Shown in pieces: positions 55,626 through 64,000 of a stretch of DNA of 64,000 nt (its first letter is position 1; every line of letters starts with the position of its first letter). The translations under genes and the position numbers were made by a program. The notes under the pieces are model-generated. The model was not told where the DNA came from, ran no database searches, and saw nothing but the letters and a program-made list of their open reading frames with translations. Source of the stretch: Deinococcus peraridilitoris DSM 19664 (GTDB lineage: Bacteria; Deinococcota; Deinococci; Deinococcales; Deinococcaceae). The stretch spans positions 2,661,001 through 2,725,000 of the forward strand of contig NC_019793.1 of NCBI RefSeq assembly GCF_000317835.1. The letters are read 5' to 3'.

Positions 55626-58034
55626 TCAGGTGTCCAGCTTTTCGTGGAGCAGTTCAGCGACCCGCTGAGGGTCGGCCTGGCCGCCTGTGGCACGCATGAC
55701 CTGACCGGTGAAAAAGCCGATCAGGCCGGTGCGGCCACTGCGGTAAGCCTGAACCTTGTCAGGTGAGTCGGCCATGACGCGGTCAACCACGGCCATCAGC
55801 GTGGCGCGGTCGCTGACCGTGCGACGTCCTTCACGCTCCACGATCTGCACCGGGTCCTCGCCCGACAGTTGGGCCTGGGCCAGCACCTCCTTGGCGATGC
55901 GGGCCGTGATGGTCTGGTCCTGGAGGCGGGCGACCAACTGCGCGAGTGCGGCGGGGGAGATTCGGTTGCTGCCGTCGCGCAGGGCGCTGCCAAGCTCGTT
56001 GACCACCCAACCCGCCAGAATTCCCACGCTGACGGAAGCGTGGACGGCGGCTTCTTCTAACCAGGCGGCCAACGTCGCTTCACGGGCCAGCACCAGCGCT
56101 TCGGCGTCCCCGGTGCCCCGTTCGCGCCAGGCAGAATATATTGCCTGTTGCTGAGGCGTCAGGAGCGGAGCGGCGCCCGCGCTGGCGGGTTGCGGGGGGC
56201 GGGTCCGCTCGGACCTGCTGTTTCTGTTTTTGCTGTCTGGCGCGCTTTCTTCGCGGGGCTTCGAGTCACGCAGGGTGATGATGCGGTTGAAGACCAGTGG
56301 CGCCCCCGACGGGCGCTGCACGTTCTCGGTTGGGTCGCGCCAGAAGTACCCGGTACGCTCGAACTGGTAGCGGGTGTCCATCGGGTCGTGCAGGACGCTG
56401 GACTCGACGAAGCCGTGCAGGATGTGCAGGCTGTCGGGGTTGAGGTAAGCGAGGAAGTCGGTGTCAACCGGGCCGAGGCTGGCATCGCTGATTTCACCGT
56501 CCTGAGGCTCGATGTCACTTGCACCCTCCTCAGGGCTGGGTACCGTGAACAGGCGGTCGTACAGGCGGAACTCGGCCCTCAGCGCCTGTGAAGCACTGAC
56601 CCAGTGAATCACGCCTTTGGCATTTTCGGTCTCGGGCAGCAGCGTGCAGCGCAGTTCGTTCACCTCGCCCGCATCATCCTGGATGACTTCCTGGCACTCG
56701 ATGACGCCCGCGCCCCGCAGCCGGACCCGTCCGCCCGGCGAAAGACGCTTGAAACCCGGTGATGGCGTGAGGGCGAAGTCTTCTTGCTCGATGAACACTT
56801 CACGCGTGAGGCGCGCGAAACGCACGGCCTGCTCCGGCGGAACCCGTTCGCCGGAGGGAAGGGCCACCAGCCCGTCGGGTGACTCCTTGATCACGTCGTG
56901 CGGCCAGTATGGCAGGCTCACCTTCTGCCCATCACCCTCTGGGAGGTTCTCGATGACCACCCGCAGGGGGCGCAGTACGGCCATCACGCGCGGAGCGCGG
57001 GTGTTGAGGTCATCCCGGATGGCGTGTTCCAGCACTGCGATGTCCACGGTGCGGTTGGTGCGACTGACGCCGATGCCGGCGGCAAAGCGGCGCACGGCTT
57101 CAGGCGTGACCCCCCGGCGGCGCAGCGCGGCAATGGTCGGCATGCGGGGATCGTCCCATCCGCTGACATGGCCACCCTCGACCAGCTTGCGCAGTTTGCG
57201 TTTGCTGACCACGGTGTACTCCAGTGCTCGCCGGCCGAATTCGTACTGATGCGGCCTCGGCCGATTGGCGAAGAGGTGTTCCATCAGCCAGTCGTAGATG
57301 GCGCGGTTGTCCACGAATTCGAGCGAGCAGAGACTGTGGGTCACACCTTCAATGGCGTCTTGCAGGGGATGCTGAAAGTCGTACAGGGGATAGATGCACC
57401 ACGCGTCGCCCTGACGGTAGTGATGGGCACGCAGAATCCGGTAGAGCACCGGGTCGCGCAACTTGAAGTTCGGGCTCGCCAGATCGATTTTGGCGCGCAG
57501 CACGTGGGCACCATCCGGAAATTCTCCCGCACGCATGCGACGAAACAGATCCAGGTTCTCTTCGACGCTGCGTTCCCGGTAGGGACTCGGGGTGCCGGGC
57601 GTATCGACCGTGCCGCGCAGCCGGGCCATCTCCTCCCCACTGACGCTGTCGACGTAGGCCAGCCCTTTTTGAATCAGTTCCTGCGCGTAGGCGTAGTACT
57701 GCTCGAAATAGTCGCTGGCGTAGTAGAGATGCTCACCCCAATCCCACCCCAACCAGCGAAGATCACGCGCGATACCCTGGGCATACTCTTCGGATTCACC
57801 TTCAGGGTTGGTGTCGTCCAGACGCAGGTGATAGCGGCCACCGTAATCTTTGGCGAGTTGAAAGTCCAGAAAGCTGGCGTAGGTGTGGCCGAGGTGCAGG
57901 TATCCGTTGGGTTCGGGTGGGAAACGCGTGACGACCTGCGTAACGCGTCCGGACTGCACGTCGGCGTCGATCACGTCCGTGATGAAGTTCGGGCTGACCA
58001 GTCGCTCTTGTGGGCTGTTCGTTGGCGTGCTCAT
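55626..58034 (-). CDS. glnS: Glutaminyl-tRNA synthetase with C-terminal Yqey/GatB-like domain
   Basis: Charges tRNA-Gln with glutamine. The 802-residue protein is about 240 residues longer than E. coli GlnRS. The class I core has [12 protein letters not shown] (HIGH motif, 47-50) and VVSKRKL (KMSKS motif). After the anticodon-binding beta-barrels and a charged Ser/Arg/Pro linker (near residues 575-620), the tail (about 640-802, [15 protein letters not shown] type helices and ending [22 protein letters not shown]) matches the Yqey/GatB tail. This fusion is known from Deinococcus, where it helps bind tRNA-Gln. ATG 58034. Confidence 0.96.
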   Translation of the reverse strand: MSTPTNSPQERLVSPNFITDVIDADVQSGRVTQVVTRFPPEPNGYLHLGHTYASFLDFQLAKDYGGRYHLRLDDTNPEGESEEYAQGIARDLRWLGWDWGEHLYYASDYFEQYYAYAQELIQKGLAYVDSVSGEEMARLRGTVDTPGTPSPYRERSVEENLDLFRRMRAGEFPDGAHVLRAKIDLASPNFKLRDPVLYRILRAHHYRQGDAWCIYPLYDFQHPLQDAIEGVTHSLCSLEFVDNRAIYDWLMEHLFANRPRPHQYEFGRRALEYTVVSKRKLRKLVEGGHVSGWDDPRMPTIAALRRRGVTPEAVRRFAAGIGVSRTNRTVDIAVLEHAIRDDLNTRAPRVMAVLRPLRVVIENLPEGDGQKVSLPYWPHDVIKESPDGLVALPSGERVPPEQAVRFARLTREVFIEQEDFALTPSPGFKRLSPGGRVRLRGAGVIECQEVIQDDAGEVNELRCTLLPETENAKGVIHWVSASQALRAEFRLYDRLFTVPSPEEGASDIEPQDGEISDASLGPVDTDFLAYLNPDSLHILHGFVESSVLHDPMDTRYQFERTGYFWRDPTENVQRPSGAPLVFNRIITLRDSKPREESAPDSKNRNSRSERTRPPQPASAGAAPLLTPQQQAIYSAWRERGTGDAEALVLAREATLAAWLEEAAVHASVSVGILAGWVVNELGSALRDGSNRISPAALAQLVARLQDQTITARIAKEVLAQAQLSGEDPVQIVEREGRRTVSDRATLMAVVDRVMADSPDKVQAYRSGRTGLIGFFTGQVMRATGGQADPQRVAELLHEKLDT

Positions 58035-58123
58035 GCAGTGAACGCAGGATACACGCCCTGGTGGGACAGCGCTGTGTCGGGAACTGTGGCCGTGCGGATA
58101 TACGCAGCGCACAGGATGATGAG

Positions 58124-58229
58124 AAGAAAGTCCTGCCTCGCGCGAGGCAGGACTTTCTTGCGATCAAGCTTTGAGCCTCTAGGGCAAGCTGGAAACTGCG
58201 GGCGAGCACGCTCACGGCGCTCCTGTTCC
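58124..58229 (-). ncRNA. Candidate small RNA ending in a perfect hairpin
   Basis: Between the divergent glnS and 58351 genes, where no terminator is needed, there is a perfect 17-bp hairpin (58124-58159, arms AAGAAAGTCCTGCCTCG and complement). On the minus strand, roughly 80 nt upstream of the hairpin, a TAATAT box (near 58237) could start a short transcript that the hairpin would end. A 69-codon frame covers the same DNA but runs through the hairpin. Inference only. Confidence 0.35.
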
Positions 58230-58350
58230 AGTGCGCTCATATTACGCTAAAAACATCACGGGCAAATGTGATTTTGTGAAATATTGACATGGCCATTTCA
58301 GGGATCCTTAACCTAGAGAATGCTGCCGCACGGCGTTCTTAGCATGAGGC
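58160..58350. other. Promoter region between the candidate RNA and the 58351 gene
   Basis: Carries TTGACA (58284-58289) with TAACCT (58309-58314) 19 nt downstream on the plus strand, and the leaderless-type TAGCAT box at 58340-58345, 5 nt before ATG 58351. Two plus-strand promoters are possible. Confidence 0.45.
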
Positions 58351-58779
58351 ATGGACTTCGCGACCCTGCACCCCGAGAACAAAGCGCTCAACCTGCTCGA
58401 GTCCGCCATCACGCTTTTCCCGGACTTTGGTCCCGAGCTTCGCGGCTGGGTGCAGCAACTGATCGGCACCATTGCCCGCCCGGTGCCTGTTCCGCCGTCC
58501 ATCGAGAAGCTCGGCGAGGCGCCCGGGAACGGTGCAGCGCTGATGGAACACGAAACTTTCCTGTTGGCCCGCGCTTTGTGTATATACCGTGAGCGCGTTT
58601 ACCCAGGCGGCGTTGCTTCTCCTCAGGACTTCGGCGGTGCGGCGCGTGATGACCTCGAAAGTGCCATGAGCCGCTTCGAGGAACGCCTCGCACGCTCGAA
58701 GCCGAAAGTCGAACTTGAGAATGCACCCGACACCGGTGACTACGTTGACGGAGAAGATCCAGACGCCAGTCGCGCGTGA
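58351..58779 (+). CDS. Hypothetical acidic protein
   Basis: Not recognised. A 142-residue soluble, mostly helical protein (NLLESAITLFPDFGPELRGW, LMEHETFLLARALCIYRERV) with an acidic, disordered C-terminal tail (GDYVDGEDPDASRA). No signal peptide or membrane helix. It starts at ATG 58351 with a leaderless-type box and converges on the catalase gene. No evidence links it to catalase. Confidence 0.65.
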   Translation: MDFATLHPENKALNLLESAITLFPDFGPELRGWVQQLIGTIARPVPVPPSIEKLGEAPGNGAALMEHETFLLARALCIYRERVYPGGVASPQDFGGAARDDLESAMSRFEERLARSKPKVELENAPDTGDYVDGEDPDASRA

Positions 58780-58846
58780 CGCGCCAGCGTGCCAGGCGCT
58801 TCCTGTCTTGTACGACGGCGCGCCGAACGGACAAAATGAGACATGT

Positions 58847-58892
58847 GAGCGGGGAAGCCGAGGTTCACTTCCCCTGCTCTGATATTCAGAGC
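58847..58892. terminator. Paired hairpins between convergent genes
   Basis: Two successive hairpins: GAGC-GGGGAAG / CTTCCCC-GCTC (58847-58879, one bulged T) and GCTCTG-ATATT-CAGAGC (58876-58892). They share bases, so they are mutually exclusive. They lie between the ends of the 58351 gene and katA. Confidence 0.6.
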
Positions 58893-58916
58893 GCCGCTCG
58901 CTTTACGTCCAAATGA

Positions 58917-60497
58917 TCAGTACGGCTGCGCTTCGTGTCCTTGCTCTTCGGCTTGGCTGACCGCCTGGTCCTGCTTGTCCTTGACGCTCTGGACATCCAG
59001 GCTCAGGCCCTCTGCCACGCGGCGGCCGTAGTCCTCGTCGCACTGTGAGAACAGGAACACCATGCGCTCCTGAATGTCTTCACGGGCGTCCTTGAGGGCA
59101 CCGACCAGATTCTTGATCAGCTCATCACGTTCGAAGTCGCTGAAGAGCCGGTAGCGTTCACCGGCCTGCTGGAAGTTGTTCTGCCGTGCGATCTTCTGGC
59201 GGACCAGGGGACCTTGCACGGTCGGAGTGTGGTCCTTGCCCGCGCTTTTCGCTTCACGCAAACCCCCCAGCGAGGACGGTTCGTAGTTGACGTGCGGATT
59301 CTGACCGAGCGCGAGGTCCACGCGGTAGGCCATCTGCCCGCCACGCTGGTTGGTGGCCACCTGCTTTTGGGGGGCGTTGATGGGCAGCTGCAGATAATTC
59401 GACCCCACCCGGTATCGCTGGGTGTCCGAGTACGAGAAGGTGCGGCCCTGCAGCAGCTTGTCGTCGCTGAAGTCCAGCCCGTCGACCAGCACACCCGTCC
59501 CGAAGGCCACCTGCTCGACCTCGGCGTGGTAGTCGACCACGTTGCGGTCAAGTACCATACGGCCCACGGGCAGGAAAGGAAAGCGGTCCTCGGGCCACAG
59601 CTTGGTGGCGTCGAGCGGATCGAAGTCGAGTTCCGGGTGCTCGCCGTCAGACATGATCTGCACGCACAGCTCCCACTCCGGAAACTCGCCGCGCTCGATG
59701 GCCTTGTAGAGGTCCAGGGTGGCGTGGTTGAAGTCCTTGGCCTGAATGGCCTCGGCTTCCTCCTGCGTGAGGTTCTTGATGCCCTGCCTGGGTTCCCAGT
59801 GGTATTTGACGAGCACCCCTTCGCCGTCCTGATTGACCCACTTGTAGGTGTTCACGCCCGAACCCTGCATCTGGCGGTAGTTGGCAGGAATACCCCAGGG
59901 CGAAAACAGGAAGGTCACCATGTGCAGCGCTTCCGGAGTATTGCTGATGAAGTCGAAAAAGCGCCCCATGTCCTGCACGTTGGTGACGGGGTCGGGTTTG
60001 AAGGCATGCACCATGTCCGGGAATTTCATGGCGTCACGGATAAAGAACACCTTGAGGTTGTTGCCGACCAGGTCCCAGTTGCCGTCCTCGGTGTAGAACT
60101 TGACCGCGAAGCCGCGGGGATCGCGCAGGGTTTCGGGTGAATGTCCACCGTGAATCACCGAGGAGAAGCGTACGAACACCGGAGTGCGCTTGCCGGCTTC
60201 CTGAAACAGCTTGGCGCGCGTGTAGTTGGCGATATTTTCGTCACCGACCTTGCCGTACGTTTCGAAGTAACCATGTGCTCCGGCGCCGCGCGCGTGCACC
60301 ACGCGCTCGGGAATGCGCTCACGGTCGAAGTGGGTGATTTTTTCCAGAAAGTGGTAATTTTCGAGCGTGGTCGGTCCACGGCTGCCGATGGTGCGCAGAT
60401 TCTGATTGTCGTAGACCGGGTGCCCCTGGCGGGTGGTCAGGGTCTGCTCTTTGGGGGTGTCGGTGACTGAGGTCGGTGGTTTTTTGGTCTCGCTCAT
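58917..60497 (-). CDS. katA: Heme catalase
   Basis: A 526-residue monofunctional catalase (small to medium subunit) that removes hydrogen peroxide. The distal His is in [15 protein letters not shown], the distal Asn in [16 protein letters not shown], and the proximal heme-ligand Tyr in [12 protein letters not shown]-terminal charged tail ([16 protein letters not shown]) is not part of the core. ATG 60497 follows GAGGAGG. It is divergent from the OhrR-type regulator gene, so the two may share peroxide-responsive DNA, but OhrR usually senses organic peroxides. Confidence 0.96.
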   Translation of the reverse strand: MSETKKPPTSVTDTPKEQTLTTRQGHPVYDNQNLRTIGSRGPTTLENYHFLEKITHFDRERIPERVVHARGAGAHGYFETYGKVGDENIANYTRAKLFQEAGKRTPVFVRFSSVIHGGHSPETLRDPRGFAVKFYTEDGNWDLVGNNLKVFFIRDAMKFPDMVHAFKPDPVTNVQDMGRFFDFISNTPEALHMVTFLFSPWGIPANYRQMQGSGVNTYKWVNQDGEGVLVKYHWEPRQGIKNLTQEEAEAIQAKDFNHATLDLYKAIERGEFPEWELCVQIMSDGEHPELDFDPLDATKLWPEDRFPFLPVGRMVLDRNVVDYHAEVEQVAFGTGVLVDGLDFSDDKLLQGRTFSYSDTQRYRVGSNYLQLPINAPQKQVATNQRGGQMAYRVDLALGQNPHVNYEPSSLGGLREAKSAGKDHTPTVQGPLVRQKIARQNNFQQAGERYRLFSDFERDELIKNLVGALKDAREDIQERMVFLFSQCDEDYGRRVAEGLSLDVQSVKDKQDQAVSQAEEQGHEAQPY

Positions 60498-60653
60498 GGT
60501 GTCCTCCTCGGGTGGCGTCGCTGTCCTCTTCCCTTGACATTCGTTTGTGACACGGTGGCCAATACCACCCGGCCGCTCGTCATGAAACGCCAATGCTGAG
60601 GGAACCGACCGGTCCGGCGTCACCGCACACAGGGCAAGAGGGCAGCTCCGCCC

Positions 60654-60670
60654 TATACTTTGCATACAAA
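60654..60670 (+). promoter_or_regulatory. Probable ohrR promoter and operator-like palindrome
   Basis: A -10-like TATACT (60654-60659) runs into TTTGCATACAAA (60659-60670), a near-palindrome with TTTG/CAAA arms. Its place suits autoregulation by the MarR/OhrR protein encoded downstream. Confidence 0.4.
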
Positions 60671-60780
60671 CTATTGCGCGTCAAGCGGGCACGCCCACGA
60701 GCGGCGTGCCATAATCAGCCCAGTACCGCCGGCGTCCCGGCGCACGCTGGCGTACGGCGCCAGGAAGAGAGTGTCCTCCC

Positions 60781-61251
60781 TTGGACCCATCAACGGCCCC
60801 CGTCACCACCTTTTTGCTCGACGATCAGCTGTGTCTCGATCTGTACGTCACGTCACGCACCATGATCGCGGCGTACCGGTCGCATCTTGAAGCGGTGAAG
60901 CTGACCTACCCCCAATACCTGGTCATGCTGGCCTTGTGGGAGCACGACGCCCAGAGTCTGCGCCAACTCAGCGAACGCCTGGTCCTCGACGCGGGTACGC
61001 TCTCGCCCCTGCTCAAGCGCCTGGAAGCGGGCGGCTTTATTTCACGCGTGCGTGATGAGCGCGACGAGCGGACGCTGCGAATTTCGCTGACCCCAACTGG
61101 TCATGCCCTGAAACAGCAGCTCGAGCACGTCCCCGCTCAGGTGTCCTGCCTGACCGGACTCTCGGTCGAGGAACTGCAGGACCTCAAGCGGACCCTGCAA
61201 AGCGTCACGGCACATTTTCGCGCGGCAACCCTTTCCGAATCGTCTTCTTGA
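60781..61251 (+). CDS. MarR-family regulator, OhrR type
   Basis: A 156-residue MarR-family repressor. The start FLLDDQLCLDLYVTSRTMIAAYR carries the reactive cysteine of OhrR sensors (Cys18), and LTYPQYLVMLALWE is the OhrR signature. The winged helix follows (LDAGTLSPLLKRLEAGGFISR). Oxidation of that cysteine by organic hydroperoxides releases DNA. No ohr gene is in the window; the divergent neighbour is katA. The start is unclear: TTG 60781 has no well-placed SD. Confidence 0.86.
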   Translation: MDPSTAPVTTFLLDDQLCLDLYVTSRTMIAAYRSHLEAVKLTYPQYLVMLALWEHDAQSLRQLSERLVLDAGTLSPLLKRLEAGGFISRVRDERDERTLRISLTPTGHALKQQLEHVPAQVSCLTGLSVEELQDLKRTLQSVTAHFRAATLSESSS

Positions 61252-61264
61252 GTTCGCGTTGGGG

Positions 61265-62038
61265 TCAGCGTCCACCCTCCTGCGGAGCGAAAAATTCCAG
61301 CGCTTCGAGTTTCACGTCCTGAACCTGCGCGATGACGTCGCGCAGTTGCGCCTGCGGCAGACTGCCGATCAGCCACAGGTAGTACGGCCCGACGCGGCGC
61401 GAGGTCACGCCGCTGCCACCTTGTACATCGCGCGGCGCGATCACGAGCGCCAGCACGTTCAGGCCGTCTGACAGCAGAATTTCGCGTCCAGTCTCACTGG
61501 CGTGACAGCCCACCGGCTCGAAAGTCTCGGGCAACGCCAGGCCGGGCAAGCCACGCAAAACGGCCTGGCGGAACGGTGGGTCACTGACGCGCTCGGTCAT
61601 GATGTTCAGGCGCCGCCTGGGTTTGCCCTGCACACGCGTGAAGGCGGCACGCCGGATCACCTCGCCGGTGGACGTACGCTGTTCGTAGGCCAGCGGCACA
61701 TCCCAGCGGGCGTCGAGCCAGATGGTCCAGCGGTCGGCTGAACCCCGTTTGGGAGTCAGGTCGTAACGCACCACCCCACGACCCGCCAGCGTCTCGTTCG
61801 TGCCCGCGCTGAGGTCGAAGTTGCGCTGCACCAGCCAGGGAACGAACTCTACCCGAGGCAAAGTACGCACACGCCGCGTCGGGTTTCCGCGCGGTGGAAA
61901 ATAGACGCTGCTCTCGACGGTGCCGTGGACCTCCAGGTGCCGCGCACGGCGCATGGCGTCCAGAAAGGAAGCGAGGTCCTGGGCCTGGGCGCTGCTGCCG
62001 AGCAGCAGTGCCAGGACGCCGCAGGCGAAACGCCTCAC
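61265..62038 (-). CDS. Exported RseB/MucB-like regulator of the ECF sigma operon
   Basis: A 257-residue protein with a signal peptide ([19 protein letters not shown]). The body is beta-rich (LEVHGTVESSVYFPPRG, RWTIWLDARWDVPLAYEQRT, QAVLRGLPGLALPETFEPVG), in keeping with the LolA/RseB fold. Similarity is at fold and context level, not strong in sequence. RseB-type proteins guard the anti-sigma factor outside the membrane and sense envelope signals. The GTG start at 62038 overlaps the stop of the anti-sigma gene by 4 nt (GTGA). Last gene of the operon. Confidence 0.7.
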   Translation of the reverse strand: MRRFACGVLALLLGSSAQAQDLASFLDAMRRARHLEVHGTVESSVYFPPRGNPTRRVRTLPRVEFVPWLVQRNFDLSAGTNETLAGRGVVRYDLTPKRGSADRWTIWLDARWDVPLAYEQRTSTGEVIRRAAFTRVQGKPRRRLNIMTERVSDPPFRQAVLRGLPGLALPETFEPVGCHASETGREILLSDGLNVLALVIAPRDVQGGSGVTSRRVGPYYLWLIGSLPQAQLRDVIAQVQDVKLEALEFFAPQEGGR

Positions 62039-62313
62039 CAGCCCACCCCGCTGGCCTGGTTGTACACCTCGTACGCGGCGTGCGTGGGCAGCGTCTGACC
62101 GTGCTGCAGATACAACACGCCGCCCAGCATCGCTGCCGTGGCCAGCAGTCCCGAAGCCCAGCGCCATCCATTGCGGCGCGCGCGGGTCTGCCGCCAGCTT
62201 CGCAGGGCACGTTCTGCCGCAGCTTCGTCAAGGCTCGTGAGGGTTCGCGCGCCGGCGAACAGCGCGTCCAGGTTCTCGTCGTCGAACGGTTGTGGTTTCA
62301 TGGGACCCTTCAC
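62035..62313 (-). CDS. Probable anti-sigma factor, single-pass membrane protein
   Basis: A 92-residue protein: about 48 cytoplasmic residues ([20 protein letters not shown]), one transmembrane helix (about 50-67, [18 protein letters not shown]) and a short outside tail. It lacks the HxxxCxxC zinc motif of ZAS anti-sigma factors, so it is like a minimal RseA. Being between an ECF sigma gene and an RseB-like gene, with GTGA overlaps at both ends, makes the role likely. GTG 62313 is the start; ATG 62301 is possible. Confidence 0.72.
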   Translation of the reverse strand: MKGPMKPQPFDDENLDALFAGARTLTSLDEAAAERALRSWRQTRARRNGWRWASGLLATAAMLGGVLYLQHGQTLPTHAAYEVYNQASGVGW

Positions 62314-62846
62314 GGAGTGACTCCCTCCTTGATCAGCAGCTTCCTGAGCGCCTGGCGTCCACGAGAGATGCGTGACTTGACGGTGCCGAGTTCCACGCCC
62401 AACACCTGAGCGATTTCCTGATACTCCAGACTGGAAAGTTCACGCAGTGCCACCGCTTCACGCTGATCGGCGGGCAATTGCGCGAACGCCCAGGCCAACC
62501 GGGCCCGCAGATCGGCGATTTCACCCACGTGCACCGGATCGCTGGACGCCACCAGGTCCGGCGTGTCGTCCAGTGGCAGGCTCGGCCTGGCCCACAGCGC
62601 CTTGTAGCAGGCATTGAGGGTAACACGGTGCAGCCAGGTCGAGAACTGCGCGTCACCGCGAAATGAGCGCAGGCCCCGGTGCACGCTCATCAACACCTCC
62701 TGCACCACATCGTTCGCCGCGCCGCGGCCCACGAGGTGGTGCGCCAGCAGGTGAACACGTGGCAGGTGACGGCGCATCAGGACTTCAAAGGCCGCCTCGC
62801 TTCGCCGTGCTTCGGCGAGCAGTTGTTCGTCGCTCCAGTGCTCCAA
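62310..62846 (-). CDS. ECF-type RNA polymerase sigma factor
   Basis: A 178-residue sigma factor with region 2 (about 15-80; [18 protein letters not shown] and [18 protein letters not shown]) and region 4 (about 115-170; [19 protein letters not shown], then [20 protein letters not shown]). It is of the RpoE-like ECF group. TTG start 62846 is chosen from the GAGGAAAGC box just upstream. It is followed by overlapping anti-sigma and RseB-like genes, so it is held inactive until an envelope signal arrives. Confidence 0.93.
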   Translation of the reverse strand: MEHWSDEQLLAEARRSEAAFEVLMRRHLPRVHLLAHHLVGRGAANDVVQEVLMSVHRGLRSFRGDAQFSTWLHRVTLNACYKALWARPSLPLDDTPDLVASSDPVHVGEIADLRARLAWAFAQLPADQREAVALRELSSLEYQEIAQVLGVELGTVKSRISRGRQALRKLLIKEGVTP

Positions 62847-62909
62847 GCTTTCCTCACCTTATTGGAGGACGCCGATCGAAAAAAGTTCCCGCGCTTGTCC
62901 CAGACTCGC

Positions 62910-62915
62910 TATGCT
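62910..62915 (+). promoter_or_regulatory. Leaderless-type -10 box TATGCT
   Basis: TATGCT is 6 nt before the GTG start at 62922, without an SD. Confidence 0.5.
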
Positions 62916-62921
62916 GCGCGG

Positions 62922-63713
62922 GTGAGCGATTCCGAGTCGTTGAAAACGCGCAGCCTCGTGCTGCCCGGTGCGCTGAGGGCCACGTTGCCCGCTGCCCGCT
63001 GGGAAGAGGTCACGGTCGGCGAGAGCGGTGCGCGCGTGCTGCGTTCCTCGCGTTTCATGCTGAAAATTCAGCCGAAACGCATCCACGGCACGCTCTTCGC
63101 CGAAAAAGAGCGTCTGCGCTGGCTGGCGTCGCGCATTCCCGTTCCACGCGTGGTGGCCTATCACCAGGAAAGCGGCACCGAGTACCTGGCCACTGAGCGG
63201 TTGCGGGGCATCGATATGAGCCATCCCGACGCGGCGCTGCACGCCCGTCGCAACACCGAACTGCTGGCGCGCGCTTTGCGGGAACTGCACGCGCTGCCTG
63301 TACGCGACTGTCCTTTCGACATGAGTCTGCGCGTCATGCTGGCAGAAGCCCGCGAGCGGGTCGGGCTGGGGCTGGTCGACGAAGCCGACTTCGACGGGGA
63401 GCGTGCCGGGCACCGCGCGCGGGACGTGCTGCGCGAGGTGGTGCGCACTCGCCCGGACCGTGAGGACCTGGTGCTCACCCACGGCGACGCCTGTCTGCCC
63501 AACGTGATCGTGGCCGGTGAGTTCGTGGCGGGGTTTGTCGATGTGGGGCGCGCCGGCATCGCCGACCGGCATGCCGACCTCGCCCTGGCCGTGCGCAGCC
63601 TGCGACGCAACTACGGTGAAGAGTTTGCTTTGCTGTTCCTGGACACGTATGGGCGTGCCCTGGTCGATGAGGACAAGCTGCAGTTTTACCAGTTGCTCGA
63701 CGAACTGTTCTAA
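62922..63713 (+). CDS. APH(3')-like aminoglycoside phosphotransferase family protein
   Basis: A 263-residue kinase with the APH fold. The catalytic loop [15 protein letters not shown] and the metal-binding segment [20 protein letters not shown] follow APH(3') enzymes closely (THGDACLPN and D-GR-G-ADR-D-ALA). Length also fits APH(3'). Upstream, [21 protein letters not shown] should hold the ATP lysine and helix Glu. It may be a resident chromosomal phosphotransferase for aminoglycosides or a related metabolite; resistance cannot be claimed from sequence. GTG 62922 lies 6 nt behind a TATGCT box. Confidence 0.88.
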   Translation: MSDSESLKTRSLVLPGALRATLPAARWEEVTVGESGARVLRSSRFMLKIQPKRIHGTLFAEKERLRWLASRIPVPRVVAYHQESGTEYLATERLRGIDMSHPDAALHARRNTELLARALRELHALPVRDCPFDMSLRVMLAEARERVGLGLVDEADFDGERAGHRARDVLREVVRTRPDREDLVLTHGDACLPNVIVAGEFVAGFVDVGRAGIADRHADLALAVRSLRRNYGEEFALLFLDTYGRALVDEDKLQFYQLLDELF

Positions 63714-63789
63714 GCTCGCGCGGTACTGGGTCAAGACGCATTGAGGCGCTCCTCACGGCGCCCGGCGGCGGGCCCGGAACAATGCCGGC

Positions 63790-64000
63790 ATGGACGTCAT
63801 CGTAGAAACCATTCCGAACGGCGCACAAAACGAGCATGTGGTACTCGAAAGCCCACTCGCGTGGCTGCCGCAGGGCGCGCGCGTGCTGATCGAGCCTGGT
63901 CGTGGCGAGGGTACCGAGGGCGAGTACGACAACCACCTCGTCTTCGAAGGACAGCATCACCACATCCGCAATGTCCGCGTCATCGACGGCCATCAGCCTG
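63790..64000 (+). CDS. Hypothetical protein, cut by the window edge
   Basis: An open frame from ATG 63790 (starts MDVIVETIPNGAQNEHVVLE) to the last base, 70 residues without a stop. It is acidic with a His-rich patch (GQHHHIRNVRVIDG). Placed 76 nt after the phosphotransferase gene on the same strand. No SD and no leaderless-type box is obvious. Not recognised from this fragment. Confidence 0.6.
   Translation, partial: MDVIVETIPNGAQNEHVVLESPLAWLPQGARVLIEPGRGEGTEGEYDNHLVFEGQHHHIRNVRVIDGHQP

Noticed and set aside
58031..58240. 69-codon minus-strand frame between glnS and the 58351 gene as a protein
   Set aside because: It runs through the perfect hairpin and into the glnS start, and its translation is not protein-like after about 20 residues.

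Overview
The window is a 64 kb piece of GC-rich bacterial chromosome that looks like Deinococcus or a close relative (Deinococcota). The evidence is a set of lineage-typical genes: a glutaminyl-tRNA synthetase with a Yqey/GatB-like C-terminal tail, a tandem dGK/dAK-type deoxynucleoside kinase pair, the cinA-thpR-recA operon, futalosine-pathway menaquinone genes (mqnA, mqnE), a MurE whose amino-acid specificity loop lacks the DNPR signature (Deinococcus builds ornithine into its wall), and many genes with a TANNNT -10 box 5-8 nt upstream of the start codon, the hallmark of leaderless mRNAs in Deinococcus. I see no rRNA, tRNA, CRISPR array, prophage, transposase or replication origin.

Layout. 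0-5 kb: an amino-sugar catabolism cluster, with an RpiR/MurR-type regulator divergent from nagA, a SIS-domain deaminase/isomerase and a P1-family peptidase. 5-18.4 kb: an HD-GYP c-di-GMP phosphodiesterase, asparaginase, a nucleotide-sugar-type epimerase, an alkyltransferase-like protein with a DinB protein, mqnE-mqnA, tldD-tldE, a secreted astacin-type lipoprotein protease and a secreted lipase-like hydrolase. 18.5-25.2 kb: a GGDEF protein with a ribbon-helix-helix tail, groES-groEL, a DinB-fold protein, a DUF2511-like protein, a His-rich multipass membrane protein and a secreted protein. 25.3-31.1 kb: an arginine cluster (argF, argC, argJ) interrupted by an orphan PAAR protein with a partner gene and by a sensor histidine kinase. 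31-40.7 kb: a GAF-GGDEF protein, a GH15 glycosidase, UspA, murE, a repeat region with G-quadruplex potential, two deoxynucleoside kinases, an acetyltransferase and an HtrA-like protease.

40.7-54.7 kb: an FmdB-like protein without cysteines, an enoyl-CoA hydratase, recA-thpR-cinA, an ABC-F ATPase, threonine aldolase, a CPBP protease, a winged-helix protein, an alpha/beta hydrolase and phenylacetate genes paaZ-paaK behind a probable PaaR-type operator. 54.7-64 kb: two small hypothetical proteins, glnS, a candidate small RNA, catalase, an OhrR-type regulator, an ECF sigma / anti-sigma / RseB-like triad and an APH(3')-like phosphotransferase. The last gene runs off the right edge.

Taken together it is mostly housekeeping and stress physiology: protein folding, recombination, oxidative and envelope stress, nucleotide salvage and c-di-GMP signalling. 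The least conventional parts are the GGDEF-RHH fusion with a palindrome in its own promoter, the PAAR pair and histidine kinase inside the arginine cluster, the coupled leader ORF in front of the RpiR regulator, and the inverted G-rich repeats near 37 kb.
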